Source: Tsukamurella sp. 1534 (GTDB lineage: Bacteria > Actinomycetota > Actinomycetes > Mycobacteriales > Mycobacteriaceae). Taken from it: 64,000 nucleotides of DNA. Below are positions 24,484 through 32,484 of the stretch, piece by piece (position 1 is the first letter of the stretch; each line of letters starts with the position of its first letter). The notes beneath the pieces are model-generated. The model was not told the DNA's origin. It made no database searches and saw nothing but the letters and a program-made list of their open reading frames with translations. Made by a program: the position numbers and the translations under genes. The stretch spans positions 2,069,503 to 2,133,502 of the forward strand of contig NZ_HE997626.1 in the NCBI RefSeq assembly GCF_000312385.1, given 5' to 3'.

Positions 24484-25245
24484 GTGAACCACATGACCAA
24501 ACGCATCGGCCTGGTCGTCCCCAGCTCGAACGTCACCGTCGAGACGGAGATGCCACGAATCCTGGGACGGCATCCGGATGCCGAATTCACGTTCCACGCC
24601 AGCCGGATGCGCATGCAGAAGGTCTCACCGGAACAGTTGCGTGCGATGAACGCACAGCGGGAACGCTGCGTGATCGAGCTCGGTGACGCCGGTATCGATG
24701 TGGTCCTGTACGCATGCCTCGTGGCCATCATGTCGACCGGGCCGGGCGCGCATCGTGAGGCGGAGCTCGCAGTCGCGGAACAGCTCGCGACGGGGGGCTC
24801 CGAGGCGAAGGCCTTGTCGAGCGCCGGAGCGCTGGTCGACACGCTGAACGACATGGAGGCCGAGAGGGTCGCCGTCGTGACGCCGTACCTGCGGCCCCTC
24901 GCGGAGCTGGTGGTGGCCTACCTCGAGAACGAGGGGGTCGAGGTGTCGGACTGGCGCGCGCTGGAGGTCTCCGACAACGCGGAGGTCGGCTGCATCCCGG
25001 GTGACAGGGTCATGGAGGCGGCTCGGAGCCTGGACCTGACCGGTGTTGACGTCCTGGTCCTTTCGGCGTGCGTCCAGATGCCGTCGCTTGACCTCGTGCA
25101 GGCGGCGGAGGACGAGTTCGGAATCCCCGTTATCACGGCCGCGACGGCGGGCGCGTATCAGATCCTGCGGGCGGTGGACGCCCGCGTCGACATCCCAGGG
25201 GCGGGTTCATTGCTGCGTGCCGACGTGGCTCTGGAAGCCCCCTGA
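24484..25245 (+). CDS. Maleate cis-trans isomerase
   Basis: A 253-residue member of the Asp/Glu racemase superfamily, very like the characterised Nocardia farcinica maleate isomerase. It opens with KRIGLVVPSSNVTVETEMP and has both catalytic cysteines, C78 in LYACLVA and C196 in LSACVQMP, at the same 118-residue separation. It converts maleate to fumarate, feeding the TCA cycle. GGAGGAGC just upstream favours GTG 24484 over ATG 24493. It is the first gene of a four-gene operon with the VOC protein, a small protein and the hydrolase, so the pathway encoded here is expected to produce maleate. Confidence 0.93.
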   Translation: MNHMTKRIGLVVPSSNVTVETEMPRILGRHPDAEFTFHASRMRMQKVSPEQLRAMNAQRERCVIELGDAGIDVVLYACLVAIMSTGPGAHREAELAVAEQLATGGSEAKALSSAGALVDTLNDMEAERVAVVTPYLRPLAELVVAYLENEGVEVSDWRALEVSDNAEVGCIPGDRVMEAARSLDLTGVDVLVLSACVQMPSLDLVQAAEDEFGIPVITAATAGAYQILRAVDARVDIPGAGSLLRADVALEAP

Positions 25246-25267
25246 ACGAACCGGAAGGAGCGAGGGT

Positions 25268-25915
25268 ATGACTGAACACGATGAGGCGCACAGGGTCCGT
25301 GGGGTGGACCACGCCGCGTTCCCGACTTTCGACCCGGTGGGCACTGTCAGGTTCTATCGGGACGTGCTGAAGTTCCCTGTCGTGCACTCTATCTGTGCCG
25401 CGGGATGGGGCCCGGAGAAGCATCCGGACTTCATTCACTTCTTCTTCGACATCGGCAATGGCGACCGGATGGCGTTCTTCTACTACTTCGGACTCGAGCC
25501 CTACGGGGATCAGTCCGCCCCGGGCGATTCGTGGGCGAGGTTCGCCCAGGACGTGCCTGTGTTCTTCCGGAATTCGCGCCACCTGGCGATACACGTGGAC
25601 AGTGAGGAAGACCTACTCGAATACCGTCGGCGCCTGGACGAGTCCGAGTGGCCCTGCGAGATGCAGGTGATGCACGAGACGATCGAGTCGATCTACACGC
25701 ACGACCCCAACGGGTACATGCTGGAGATCACTCGGGCGCTTCGCCCCGTGACCGCGCAGGAGGACCTCGACGCTCAGCTCACCCTGGACGCCCTGTGCGA
25801 CGTGGTGACGGCGGGCTCCGCCTCGCTCGACTCCCTGTTGACTCGCAAGGCCGAGCTCATCGTGGAGAGGGCGGAGTCGTGGGCGCGAACGCACGCGGTG
25901 GAGGTGGAACGGTGA
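25268..25915 (+). CDS. VOC-fold metalloprotein, candidate ring-cleaving dioxygenase
   Basis: A 215-residue protein. Residues 10-155 form a vicinal-oxygen-chelate unit with a full set of candidate metal ligands: H15 in GVDHAAF, H105 (or H109) in RHLAIHV, and E153 in DPNGYMLEI. This is the 2-His-1-Glu arrangement of type I extradiol dioxygenases and related glyoxalase-fold enzymes. The DPNGYMLE strand in particular resembles extradiol enzymes. A helical C-terminal tail of 60 residues is extra. GGAAGGAG precedes ATG 25268. Located between maleate isomerase and a hydrolase, it is the only oxygenase-like candidate for ring opening in the island, but it could also be an isomerase or lyase. Confidence 0.78.
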   Translation: MTEHDEAHRVRGVDHAAFPTFDPVGTVRFYRDVLKFPVVHSICAAGWGPEKHPDFIHFFFDIGNGDRMAFFYYFGLEPYGDQSAPGDSWARFAQDVPVFFRNSRHLAIHVDSEEDLLEYRRRLDESEWPCEMQVMHETIESIYTHDPNGYMLEITRALRPVTAQEDLDAQLTLDALCDVVTAGSASLDSLLTRKAELIVERAESWARTHAVEVER

Positions 25916-26157
25916 GCAGGTTGTACGTGCTCGACGTCCCCGAGAACGAGGGTGTGGTCAAGGTGGCGTCCGCGGATCGCGCGGTGACGGTGGACAGGGT
26001 AGGACCGTACTTCCGGTTCTCGGCGGACGGAGACATCGAGATCGACAGGCGAGCCACCGGATGCCGGCATGCGGTGTGGTACAGCGCCGTTGCGGGCCTG
26101 GAGGGCTCGAAGATCGTTCAGCACGACAAGAACGCACTCCGCGTGGTGGCGCGATGA
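25912..26157 (+). CDS. Small conserved-looking protein in the maleate operon
   Basis: An 81-residue protein of mixed beta character (LYVLDVPENEGVVKVAS, then YFRFSADGDIEIDRRA) that I do not recognise. The GTG start overlaps the VOC stop by four bases (GTGA), and its stop overlaps the hydrolase ATG by four, so it is tightly coupled on both sides. That coupling is the main support for it being a real gene. No signal peptide, membrane segment or cysteine pair suggests a redox or export role; residue C51 is the only cysteine. Confidence 0.7.
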   Translation: MSRLYVLDVPENEGVVKVASADRAVTVDRVGPYFRFSADGDIEIDRRATGCRHAVWYSAVAGLEGSKIVQHDKNALRVVAR

Positions 26158-27383
26158 GCTTCGGCGAGAGGGTGGGAGCGGGGCGGTACCTGAGTGCCGA
26201 CGAAGCGCCGGCCGAGACCACGGTGACCGCACACGAGCTCACCACGTCCGACGGGGCCACTGTGGCGGGGCTGTTGCGCACGGTGCCGGGAGCGACGGCT
26301 GTGGCCTTCCTCATGCACCCGCGCAACGACTTCAGCCACCACGTACTGGTGCCGGAGTTCCTGCGTCGCGGCGTCGCGGTATGGACGCAGGGCAGCAGGA
26401 CGATGGGAAACGATCTGACGCTGCTCCACGAACAGGCGCTGTTGGACATGGCGGCGGGCCACGTGTTCCTCCGGCACGGCGGATTCGAAACCGTGATCTC
26501 CGTGGGGCATTCGGGCGGCGGCGCCCTTGCTGCGTTCTACGCCGAGCAGGCCGGGCTGGCACCGTCGGAGAGGCTTGTGGCCACTCCCGGCGGGAAGCCG
26601 GTGTCCCTCGCCGATGCCGAGATGCCGCTCGCCGACCTCATGGTGTTGATGGCACCGCACCCCGGGCAGGGCGAATTGCTGCTGCGCCTGATCGACCCGT
26701 CCGTGACGGACGAGGCAGACCCTCGCTCGGTGGACCCGGCGCTGAACCTGTACTCGGAGGAGAACGGGTTCGCCCCGGCGCCGCAAACGAGTTCCTATTC
26801 CCCCGAGTTCCTGGACCGCTACCGGGCGGCGCAGCGCGCGCGGGTCGCGCGGATCGACGCCGTCGCGCGCGAGCGGGTGGCCCGCGCGCGCGAGGCGCAG
26901 CGACGGTACAAGAAGACCGGGGAGCCGGCAGACCGCCGGGATGCGCTCTCGACCGAGCTGATCACTGTGTACCGCACGGACGCCGACGCGCGGTGCGTCG
27001 ATCTCAGCCTGGATCCCAATGACCGCCCGTACGGCTCACTGTTCGGGTCGCGTCCCGACCTCACCGACTACGGCGTCGTCGGTTTCGGCAGGCTGACCAC
27101 GCCCGAGGCGTGGCTGTCCACGTGGTCGGCCCTGAGCAGCCGTGCAGGTTTCCTCCGGTGCGCACCCGCTGTCCGGGTGCCTACGCTGTTCATCGAGATC
27201 ACCGGCGATCAGGCCTGCTTTCCCTGCGATGCAGCGGCGATGGTCGACGCCATCGGGACCGACCAGGTGCGTCATGTTCGAGTGCGGGGCAAGCACTTCG
27301 GTGCGGCGCTCACTGCGGAGGAGCCGACCGCGGCGGTACTCGCCGGCGCCGAGATCGAGAGCTGGTTGCAGGACGTGACCTGA
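26154..27383 (+). CDS. Alpha/beta hydrolase with large insertion
   Basis: A 409-residue alpha/beta hydrolase. The nucleophile elbow is GHSGGG with S120; a likely acid is the aspartate in ITGDQACFP and the histidine is in RGKHFGAA near the C-terminus. Between residues about 140 and 330 lies a large insertion including a charged helix rich in Arg/Ala (about 225-260), much longer than a normal cap domain. It is the last gene of the maleate isomerase operon. A hydrolase acting on the ring-cleavage product or on a CoA thioester to release maleate would fit the context; this is inference. Confidence 0.82.
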   Translation: MSFGERVGAGRYLSADEAPAETTVTAHELTTSDGATVAGLLRTVPGATAVAFLMHPRNDFSHHVLVPEFLRRGVAVWTQGSRTMGNDLTLLHEQALLDMAAGHVFLRHGGFETVISVGHSGGGALAAFYAEQAGLAPSERLVATPGGKPVSLADAEMPLADLMVLMAPHPGQGELLLRLIDPSVTDEADPRSVDPALNLYSEENGFAPAPQTSSYSPEFLDRYRAAQRARVARIDAVARERVARAREAQRRYKKTGEPADRRDALSTELITVYRTDADARCVDLSLDPNDRPYGSLFGSRPDLTDYGVVGFGRLTTPEAWLSTWSALSSRAGFLRCAPAVRVPTLFIEITGDQACFPCDAAAMVDAIGTDQVRHVRVRGKHFGAALTAEEPTAAVLAGAEIESWLQDVT

Positions 27384-27398
27384 ATCCGTGCGGTACGA

Positions 27399-27432
27399 GA
27401 AGCGCCCATGTCCGGCTGGACATGGGCGCTTC
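27399..27432. terminator. Bidirectional terminator between hydrolase and aldehyde dehydrogenase
   Basis: GAAGCGCCCATGTCC (27399-27413) and its perfect inverse (27418-27432) form a 15-base-pair stem with a GGCT loop, placed in the 69-base gap between two converging genes. Confidence 0.85.
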
Positions 27433-27452
27433 CGCGTCGGTGGATCGGGTTC

Positions 27453-28925
27453 CTACTGGGGAGCGACCTGCGCGTACAGCTTGGTGTCCTGGAACTCGGT
27501 GATGGCAGTCGGACCGCACAACAGGCCGTATCCACTCTGCTTGAGGCCTCCCTCCTCGAACGCCTCGTGGATCACGCCCCAGCAGTTGGTCCAGACGAAC
27601 CCGGCACGCATGTTGCGGGTCACGCGGCGCGCGCGCCACTCGTCGGTCGTGAACACGGCGGCGCCGAGACCGAAGGACGTGCCGTTCGCCAATCGCACCG
27701 CGTCCGCCTCGTCTTCGAAGATCTCGAAAGTCTGTACTGGGCCGAACAACTCGTCCTGCACGAGAGGTACGTCCAGGCGATCGACCTCGACCAGGCTCGG
27801 CTGGTAGTACGCCCCACCGGGGCGATCGGCGTCGTCCACGACGCCACCACGGACGAGGATGCTTCCATACGACGCCGCGGCCGCGACGATACCGTCCACC
27901 CGCTGCGCACTCGCGGCATCGATCAACGGACCGAGGTCGCTGGTCGGGTCCTCGCTCGGACCCACGCGGAGGCCGCTCAGAGCCTCGACGATCATGGGCC
28001 GGAGTTTGTCTGCGATGCTGCGCTGGACCAGGAGCCGGGATCCGGTGAGGCAGAACTGACCGTTCATCAGCGTGCACGCCGCCACGACGTTCTGCATCAC
28101 CACGTCGAGGTCGGCGTCGTCGAACACGACCAGCGGTGTCTTGCCGCCGAGTTCGAGACTCAGCCGTTTGAGTGTGTCCGCGCCCGCCTTGGCGATGGCA
28201 CGACCGACATGGGTGCTGCCGGTGTAACTGATCATATCGACGTCGGGCGAGTCCACCAGCGCCGGAGCGACGGCGTTGCCGCCTTCGGTGAGGATGCTCA
28301 CGACCCCCGCGGGTATGGACGTGGTCTCTGCGATCACCTCGGCGACAAGGGTGTTGGTGAGGGCCGTCTGGCCCGGCATCTTCACGACCATCGTGCAGCC
28401 GGCGGCCAGTGCGGGCCCGATCGATCGCATGGACAGGATCACCGGTGAGTTCCACGGCGTGATGATGCCGATGACTCCCATCGCCTCGCGGCCGGTCTGG
28501 AAGTACACGCCGGGTGCGACCTCGGACGCCCGCCCACCGTCCAGGACGATCGCCGAAGCGGCGGCGTAACGGAGCCAGTCCACGGTCGTGGACACCTCCC
28601 ACTGAGTCTCTCCGATCCGCTTCCCGTTCTCGCGGGACAGGCTCAGCGCGATCTCGTCCACGCGCCGCTCCAGATTGTCGGCGAGCTCACTGATGGCGCG
28701 GGAGCGGCGCCGGGGATCGCGGGACCAGTCGGTCTCATCGAAAGTCCTGCGCGCCGCCTCGATCGCGATGCGCGCCTCGGGTTCGCCGGCATCGGCGTAG
28801 GTCCCGATGCTCCGGCCCGTCGAGGGATTGATGGTCTCGAGGCGATCGCCGGCGTCGCTCCATCGCCCTGCGATGAGGTTACGGCCGACCGATTGTGATG
28901 TCGCGGTGATGGAGTCGGTTGTCAT
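27453..28925 (-). CDS. NAD(P)-dependent aldehyde dehydrogenase
   Basis: A 490-residue ALDH-superfamily enzyme. It shows ITPWNSPVIL, the cofactor-binding SYTGSTHVGR, the general base glutamate in LELGGKTP, and the catalytic cysteine in NGQFCLTGSR. The C-terminal ELFGPVQTFEIF is also typical. It oxidises an aldehyde to a carboxylic acid, here probably the aryl aldehyde that precedes the acid activated by the ligase at 20312. ATG 28925 is chosen because AAGGTGA is five bases upstream; GTG 28934 is also open. It is divergent from the SDR at 29174 across a region carrying TGTTGACA-like operators. Confidence 0.9.
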   Translation of the reverse strand: MTTDSITATSQSVGRNLIAGRWSDAGDRLETINPSTGRSIGTYADAGEPEARIAIEAARRTFDETDWSRDPRRRSRAISELADNLERRVDEIALSLSRENGKRIGETQWEVSTTVDWLRYAAASAIVLDGGRASEVAPGVYFQTGREAMGVIGIITPWNSPVILSMRSIGPALAAGCTMVVKMPGQTALTNTLVAEVIAETTSIPAGVVSILTEGGNAVAPALVDSPDVDMISYTGSTHVGRAIAKAGADTLKRLSLELGGKTPLVVFDDADLDVVMQNVVAACTLMNGQFCLTGSRLLVQRSIADKLRPMIVEALSGLRVGPSEDPTSDLGPLIDAASAQRVDGIVAAAASYGSILVRGGVVDDADRPGGAYYQPSLVEVDRLDVPLVQDELFGPVQTFEIFEDEADAVRLANGTSFGLGAAVFTTDEWRARRVTRNMRAGFVWTNCWGVIHEAFEEGGLKQSGYGLLCGPTAITEFQDTKLYAQVAPQ

Positions 28926-29059
28926 GGGGTTCACCTTTCATGCGTACGAGCCGGTGCACTGGACACCGCCGTCTGTGGAATGGGAATGGCACCGATCCGC
29001 GTTCGACGCGCGTGCGCGCCGTGTGACCCGTGACACTTCCGGACCTCAGCCTGACCCAT

Positions 29060-29121
29060 TTCAACATCAATGTCAATTAACCAACAATACTGTTGACAGT
29101 TGCTCAGTCGCGACTTAGTGT
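29060..29121 (+). promoter_or_regulatory. Divergent control region, SDR promoter with two operator-like elements
   Basis: TTGACA (29093-29098), a 17-base spacer and TAGTGT (29116-29121) form the SDR promoter. Overlapping its -35 is CAACAATACTGTTG (29082-29095), a CAACA-N4-TGTTG inverted repeat of the same form as the palindrome at 20283-20298. A second related element, TCAACATCAATGTCAA, lies at 29061-29076, nearer the aldehyde dehydrogenase gene. Confidence 0.7.
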
Positions 29122-29173
29122 TGCGATCGTCGCCCGTCGGAGAGGCGTGGCAGTCAACGAAGGAGCAACGGAC

Positions 29174-29926
29174 ATGGGTTCTGTCGAAACGCACGCGGGG
29201 CGGGTTGCAGTAGTCACGGGCGCAGGTCAGGGCTTCGGCCGGGCGATCGCCGTGGAACTCGCCCGACGGGGTGCAGACGTCGCGGTGATCGACCTCAACG
29301 ACGCGTCGGAGACGGTGGCGGAGATCGAGGCGCTCGGCACGCGTGCGATGGGCGTGCAGGCCGACGTCGCCCAGCCGGATTCCGTCGCTGCTGCGGGGGA
29401 GGAGATCTGCGGATCGTTCGGCCACGTCGACATCCTCGTCAACAACGCCGGGGTGTATCCGTTCCGAGACTTCTTCGACGTCGACTTCGACTACTGGCGC
29501 ACGATCCAGGCGATCAACCTGGACTCGCAGTTCCTGACGGCGCGTGCTTTCGCCCCGTCGATGCGGGATCGCGCGTGGGGGCGGATCGTCAACCTGGCAT
29601 CGAATTCGCTTGGCCTGGCGGTGCCCGCGCTCTCGCACTACATGGCCAGCAAGGGCGGGGTCGTCGGCTTCACCCGTGGTCTGGCGACCGACCTCGCGCC
29701 GTACGGCATCACCGTCAACGCCGTGGCGCCGACGGCCTCACGTACCCCCGGAGGGGAGGCCAACATCGCCGGCGACGTCCTCGACGGCGTCGCATCGATG
29801 CAGGCGATCAAGCGCGGTGGCGTGGCCGCTGACATCGTGGGCACAGTCTGTTTTCTCAGCAGTGACGACAGCGCATTCGTCACCGGGCAGACGATCATGG
29901 CGGACGGCGGCCTCGTCCGCCTGTGA
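29174..29926 (+). CDS. Short-chain dehydrogenase/reductase
   Basis: A 250-residue classical SDR with cofactor motif VTGAGQGFGRAIA, NNAGVYPF, an active-site YMASK (Tyr and Lys), and the C-terminal FVTGQTIMADGG. An aspartate after beta-2 (VIDLND) favours NAD(H). AAGGAG precedes ATG 29174. Divergent from the aldehyde dehydrogenase and sharing its control region, it probably carries out the preceding alcohol-to-aldehyde oxidation, or handles a dihydrodiol-type intermediate. Confidence 0.9.
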   Translation: MGSVETHAGRVAVVTGAGQGFGRAIAVELARRGADVAVIDLNDASETVAEIEALGTRAMGVQADVAQPDSVAAAGEEICGSFGHVDILVNNAGVYPFRDFFDVDFDYWRTIQAINLDSQFLTARAFAPSMRDRAWGRIVNLASNSLGLAVPALSHYMASKGGVVGFTRGLATDLAPYGITVNAVAPTASRTPGGEANIAGDVLDGVASMQAIKRGGVAADIVGTVCFLSSDDSAFVTGQTIMADGGLVRL

Positions 29927-29948
29927 CGCTCGCTGGCGGCCGCCCGGG

Positions 29949-30746
29949 TCAGCCTCCGCTCGTGTCGGTCCGGTAGCGGCTCGGGGTTGTACCGGTATGG
30001 CGTCTGAACGATGTCGCGAAGTGGCTGGCGCTGGAGAAGCCCGTGACACGGCCGATCTCCGCGACCGACAGGGTCGTCGTGCGCAGGAGGTGCCGGGCTC
30101 GGCCGATGCGTTGTGCAAGGACGAATTGATGCGGCGTCGTGTGGAAGGTCGCCTGGAACGCGCGGCCGAACTCGTCGGCGTGCATCTCCGCGACGTCGGC
30201 GAGGGCTTGCAACGAGGCGGACCCGTCCGGATCGTCGTGGACGCGCTCGAGGACCCGTTGTTGCACTTCGGGCCTCAGTACGCGAGCCGCCCGGTGCTGG
30301 GCCGGGCGGCGCCGGCCGTACACGTCGACGATGTGAAGGTGCAGTGCCTCGATCAGCGTGTCATGCAGTAGTCGGCCCGCGGGATCTGTTCGGGCGGCGG
30401 TACTCGCGATTCGTTCGATCATGTGGTGTACCAGCCGGTCCTGCTTGCCTGCAGACGCTTGGAGCTCCAGCCGCGTCGTGGACGACGTCGGGATCACGAT
30501 CCGGGCGAAATCGCACGAGACATCGCAGGCTGTTGCTGCGGATCTGACTCCCGCGGGGACCACCCACACGTGGCCGGGGGCCGGGGTGAACCTACCTGTC
30601 GGTCCCTGTTCGAATTCGTACTCCTTCGACCTGGCCGTTCCGCGGCGCCAAACCAGGACTTCGTGATTCGTGCCAGCGGAGTGCCATACCGTCGATTTCG
30701 AGAACCGCTGGCGCACGAAAGTGACATCCAGTGAAGGCATCATCAT
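29949..30746 (-). CDS. AraC-family transcriptional regulator
   Basis: A 265-residue regulator with an N-terminal cupin-like sensing domain (about 1-130, including PAPGHVWVVPAGVRS) and a C-terminal double helix-turn-helix (about 165-262: LADVAEMHADEFGRAFQ, then FSSASHFATSFRRHTGTTPSRYR). Three consecutive ATG codons (30746, 30743, 30740) can start it and no ribosome site is clear. It closes the aromatic island, converging on the SDR with a 22-base gap. It is a likely activator responding to the aromatic substrate. Confidence 0.9.
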   Translation of the reverse strand: MMMPSLDVTFVRQRFSKSTVWHSAGTNHEVLVWRRGTARSKEYEFEQGPTGRFTPAPGHVWVVPAGVRSAATACDVSCDFARIVIPTSSTTRLELQASAGKQDRLVHHMIERIASTAARTDPAGRLLHDTLIEALHLHIVDVYGRRRPAQHRAARVLRPEVQQRVLERVHDDPDGSASLQALADVAEMHADEFGRAFQATFHTTPHQFVLAQRIGRARHLLRTTTLSVAEIGRVTGFSSASHFATSFRRHTGTTPSRYRTDTSGG

Positions 30747-31191
30747 CGCAGAGTAGTCGTTGTCGACCGGGGTGACTCGTCGGAGTCGGGGTTGCGTTTG
30801 TCGCCATAGGAGTCCGGCTCCTCCGTGTTCGGGCCGGGGCGCAATCGGGCGGCATCTTTGTAGGCAATCGAACTGTTCACTATTTGCGTCACCAACTCGC
30901 TCTCGAGGGCATGTGGTTATGGGTGAGCCGAGATATGTTAGGAGGGGCAAATTTTCGCGTTCTTGGAAGAGGGGGCGGCGTGGATACAGGGTCGTCGGTC
31001 GCGAACGTGACACCCGGCGATCACCGGTGGTGGTGCGACTACGTCGATGAACCCGCCGGAGTGGCAGCGCTGTGATCGCCGTCGTCGCGCGCGGCGGTTT
31101 CGCAGGACCCGGCGTGGCCGGGAGCGTATGCCGGTGATGCCACGCTCGGCGTCGGACCACGCGAGATAAGAACCAAGGAAAGGGAAATGCT
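30747..31191. other. Intergenic region without a supportable gene
   Basis: About 445 bases between the AraC gene and a lipoprotein gene. Short open frames exist (for example 30884-31075 on the plus strand) but none has a ribosome site plus protein-like composition. The part 30870-30960 is AT-richer than its surroundings and may carry the divergent promoters. AAGGAAAGGGAAATG just before 31192 is the lipoprotein's ribosome site. Confidence 0.5.
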
Positions 31192-31704
31192 ATGGCGCGC
31201 AGGAAATCCGCGGCGGTGATTGGGAGCGTTGCCGCATTCGTGCTGCTCATCGCGGGATGCGCGAATGACGCTGAGCCGAGCTCGACGACCTCGTCCACGG
31301 CTCCGTCGAGTTCCGCAGTCACTCACCACCAGAACCCCGCTGGGGAGCAGTCCGCGCGACCGGGGGTGGGGAACGGAGGGGGAGCGGTCCCGACGAAGAC
31401 CGTCACTCAGCATCCGGGGCCCGCGCGTGCGACGACGAACGCCACGCCCACAAAGCCCCTGGCGCCCGGCAACGGCGGTACGTACGACGTGCCCTGCACC
31501 GGGCCCGATCAGGGCACGGTCTGCACGAACCCGAATCACGGCGCTGGCACTGTTCCCGGGGAGAACGGCGGCGACGGTTCCGCCTCCGCGCCTGAGCAGC
31601 GCGACGACGATCCGGGTGGGAAGCCATGCACTACCGGCAACGGCGACTCAGGCACCTACGTGTACTCGGACGACACCAACGGCTGGGTCTGCCAGATCGG
31701 GTGA
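31192..31704 (+). CDS. Putative secreted lipoprotein, low complexity
   Basis: A 170-residue protein with a lipoprotein signal: basic MARRKS, hydrophobic AAVIGSVAAFVLLIAGC, lipobox LIAGC with C23 as the modified residue. The mature part is rich in Ser, Thr, Gly, Pro and Asn and looks disordered. Four further cysteines cluster toward the C-terminus (VPCTGPDQGTVC and GKPC...WVC), possibly two disulfides. No enzymatic domain is seen. Function unknown. Confidence 0.8.
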   Translation: MARRKSAAVIGSVAAFVLLIAGCANDAEPSSTTSSTAPSSSAVTHHQNPAGEQSARPGVGNGGGAVPTKTVTQHPGPARATTNATPTKPLAPGNGGTYDVPCTGPDQGTVCTNPNHGAGTVPGENGGDGSASAPEQRDDDPGGKPCTTGNGDSGTYVYSDDTNGWVCQIG

Positions 31705-31863
31705 ACGGACCCCGAGTGCTCGCACTAGCGGGAAGTCCGGCCTCTCGTAGGCCTCGGCCATCGCTCAGGCGCGATCGGAGACGTCATCTCGGGTGTACAT
31801 GCCGATGGCGGCGACCGCAGCAGTGAGTCCTAGTGCGGCCTAAAGACTCATCATTACCGACGA

Positions 31864-32436
31864 CTAATGGAAGGAGTCGGCAAGGTCTAGGGTATGAAGA
31901 AAGTCGCGACGATCCCGCTCAGATAACGGATCGCCCGAGACGATCGCATGGCCGAGCCCCCCTTTCGCTCCAGCAAGATCAAACACGTAGTTCTTCATAA
32001 GCCCTTTTCCGTGATTGGTGAATCCACGGATCACGGGCTTTTGATAACCAAAGTAGTTCTCGTCGTCAGGGGTAAAGAACTGCCAATAAAGATTCGGGTA
32101 GCGATCGATGATGATGTCGCCGAGATAGATGGCGATATCGATAACAACGGAGTACCAGCGAGATGACAGCATTCCAGGAGCTTCAGGGATGGGTGGATTG
32201 TGGCCTTCGACGTTGGCGATGAACCAGTCGTTGACCGCTTGGATCGACGCGTCGTCGGTGCCGGTTGGGATACCGTTGAGCTCCAGCAGCTTGCGGAACT
32301 GTTGCTTGCGTTGGGGCTTCTGTGCAAGCCAGTTCTCGTACTGGGCTCGCGCTCCATCGCGTGTGTCATCCTCTGGGCGTGTGGGAGAGATTACAGTGTA
32401 TTCCTCGTAGTCGCCCCAATTTACTGAGCCGGTCAT
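31864..32436 (-). CDS. Hypothetical protein of atypical base composition
   Basis: A 190-residue protein that I do not recognise. It is acidic and rich in aromatic residues, with no signal peptide and one moderately hydrophobic stretch (about 92-110, YSVVIDIAIYLGDIIID). Base composition is clearly lower in G+C than neighbouring genes: the 60 bases from 31981 contain 28 G or C. Codons such as AAA, TTT and ATA-type usage support recent acquisition. It lies 48 bases upstream (same strand order) of an SMI1/KNR4 family gene, a family often acting as immunity proteins, so a toxin-antitoxin or contact-dependent immunity origin is possible. Confidence 0.65.
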   Translation of the reverse strand: MTGSVNWGDYEEYTVISPTRPEDDTRDGARAQYENWLAQKPQRKQQFRKLLELNGIPTGTDDASIQAVNDWFIANVEGHNPPIPEAPGMLSSRWYSVVIDIAIYLGDIIIDRYPNLYWQFFTPDDENYFGYQKPVIRGFTNHGKGLMKNYVFDLAGAKGGLGHAIVSGDPLSERDRRDFLHTLDLADSFH

Positions 32437-32484
32437 ATTTTGATCACCCCGGGATGTCGCGGGTGTGTAGTGGTGGTCCGGGGC

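Noticed and set aside
30884-31075. A 63-codon frame in the 445-base gap
   Set aside because: No ribosome site, no family resemblance and poor codon periodicity; treated as intergenic.
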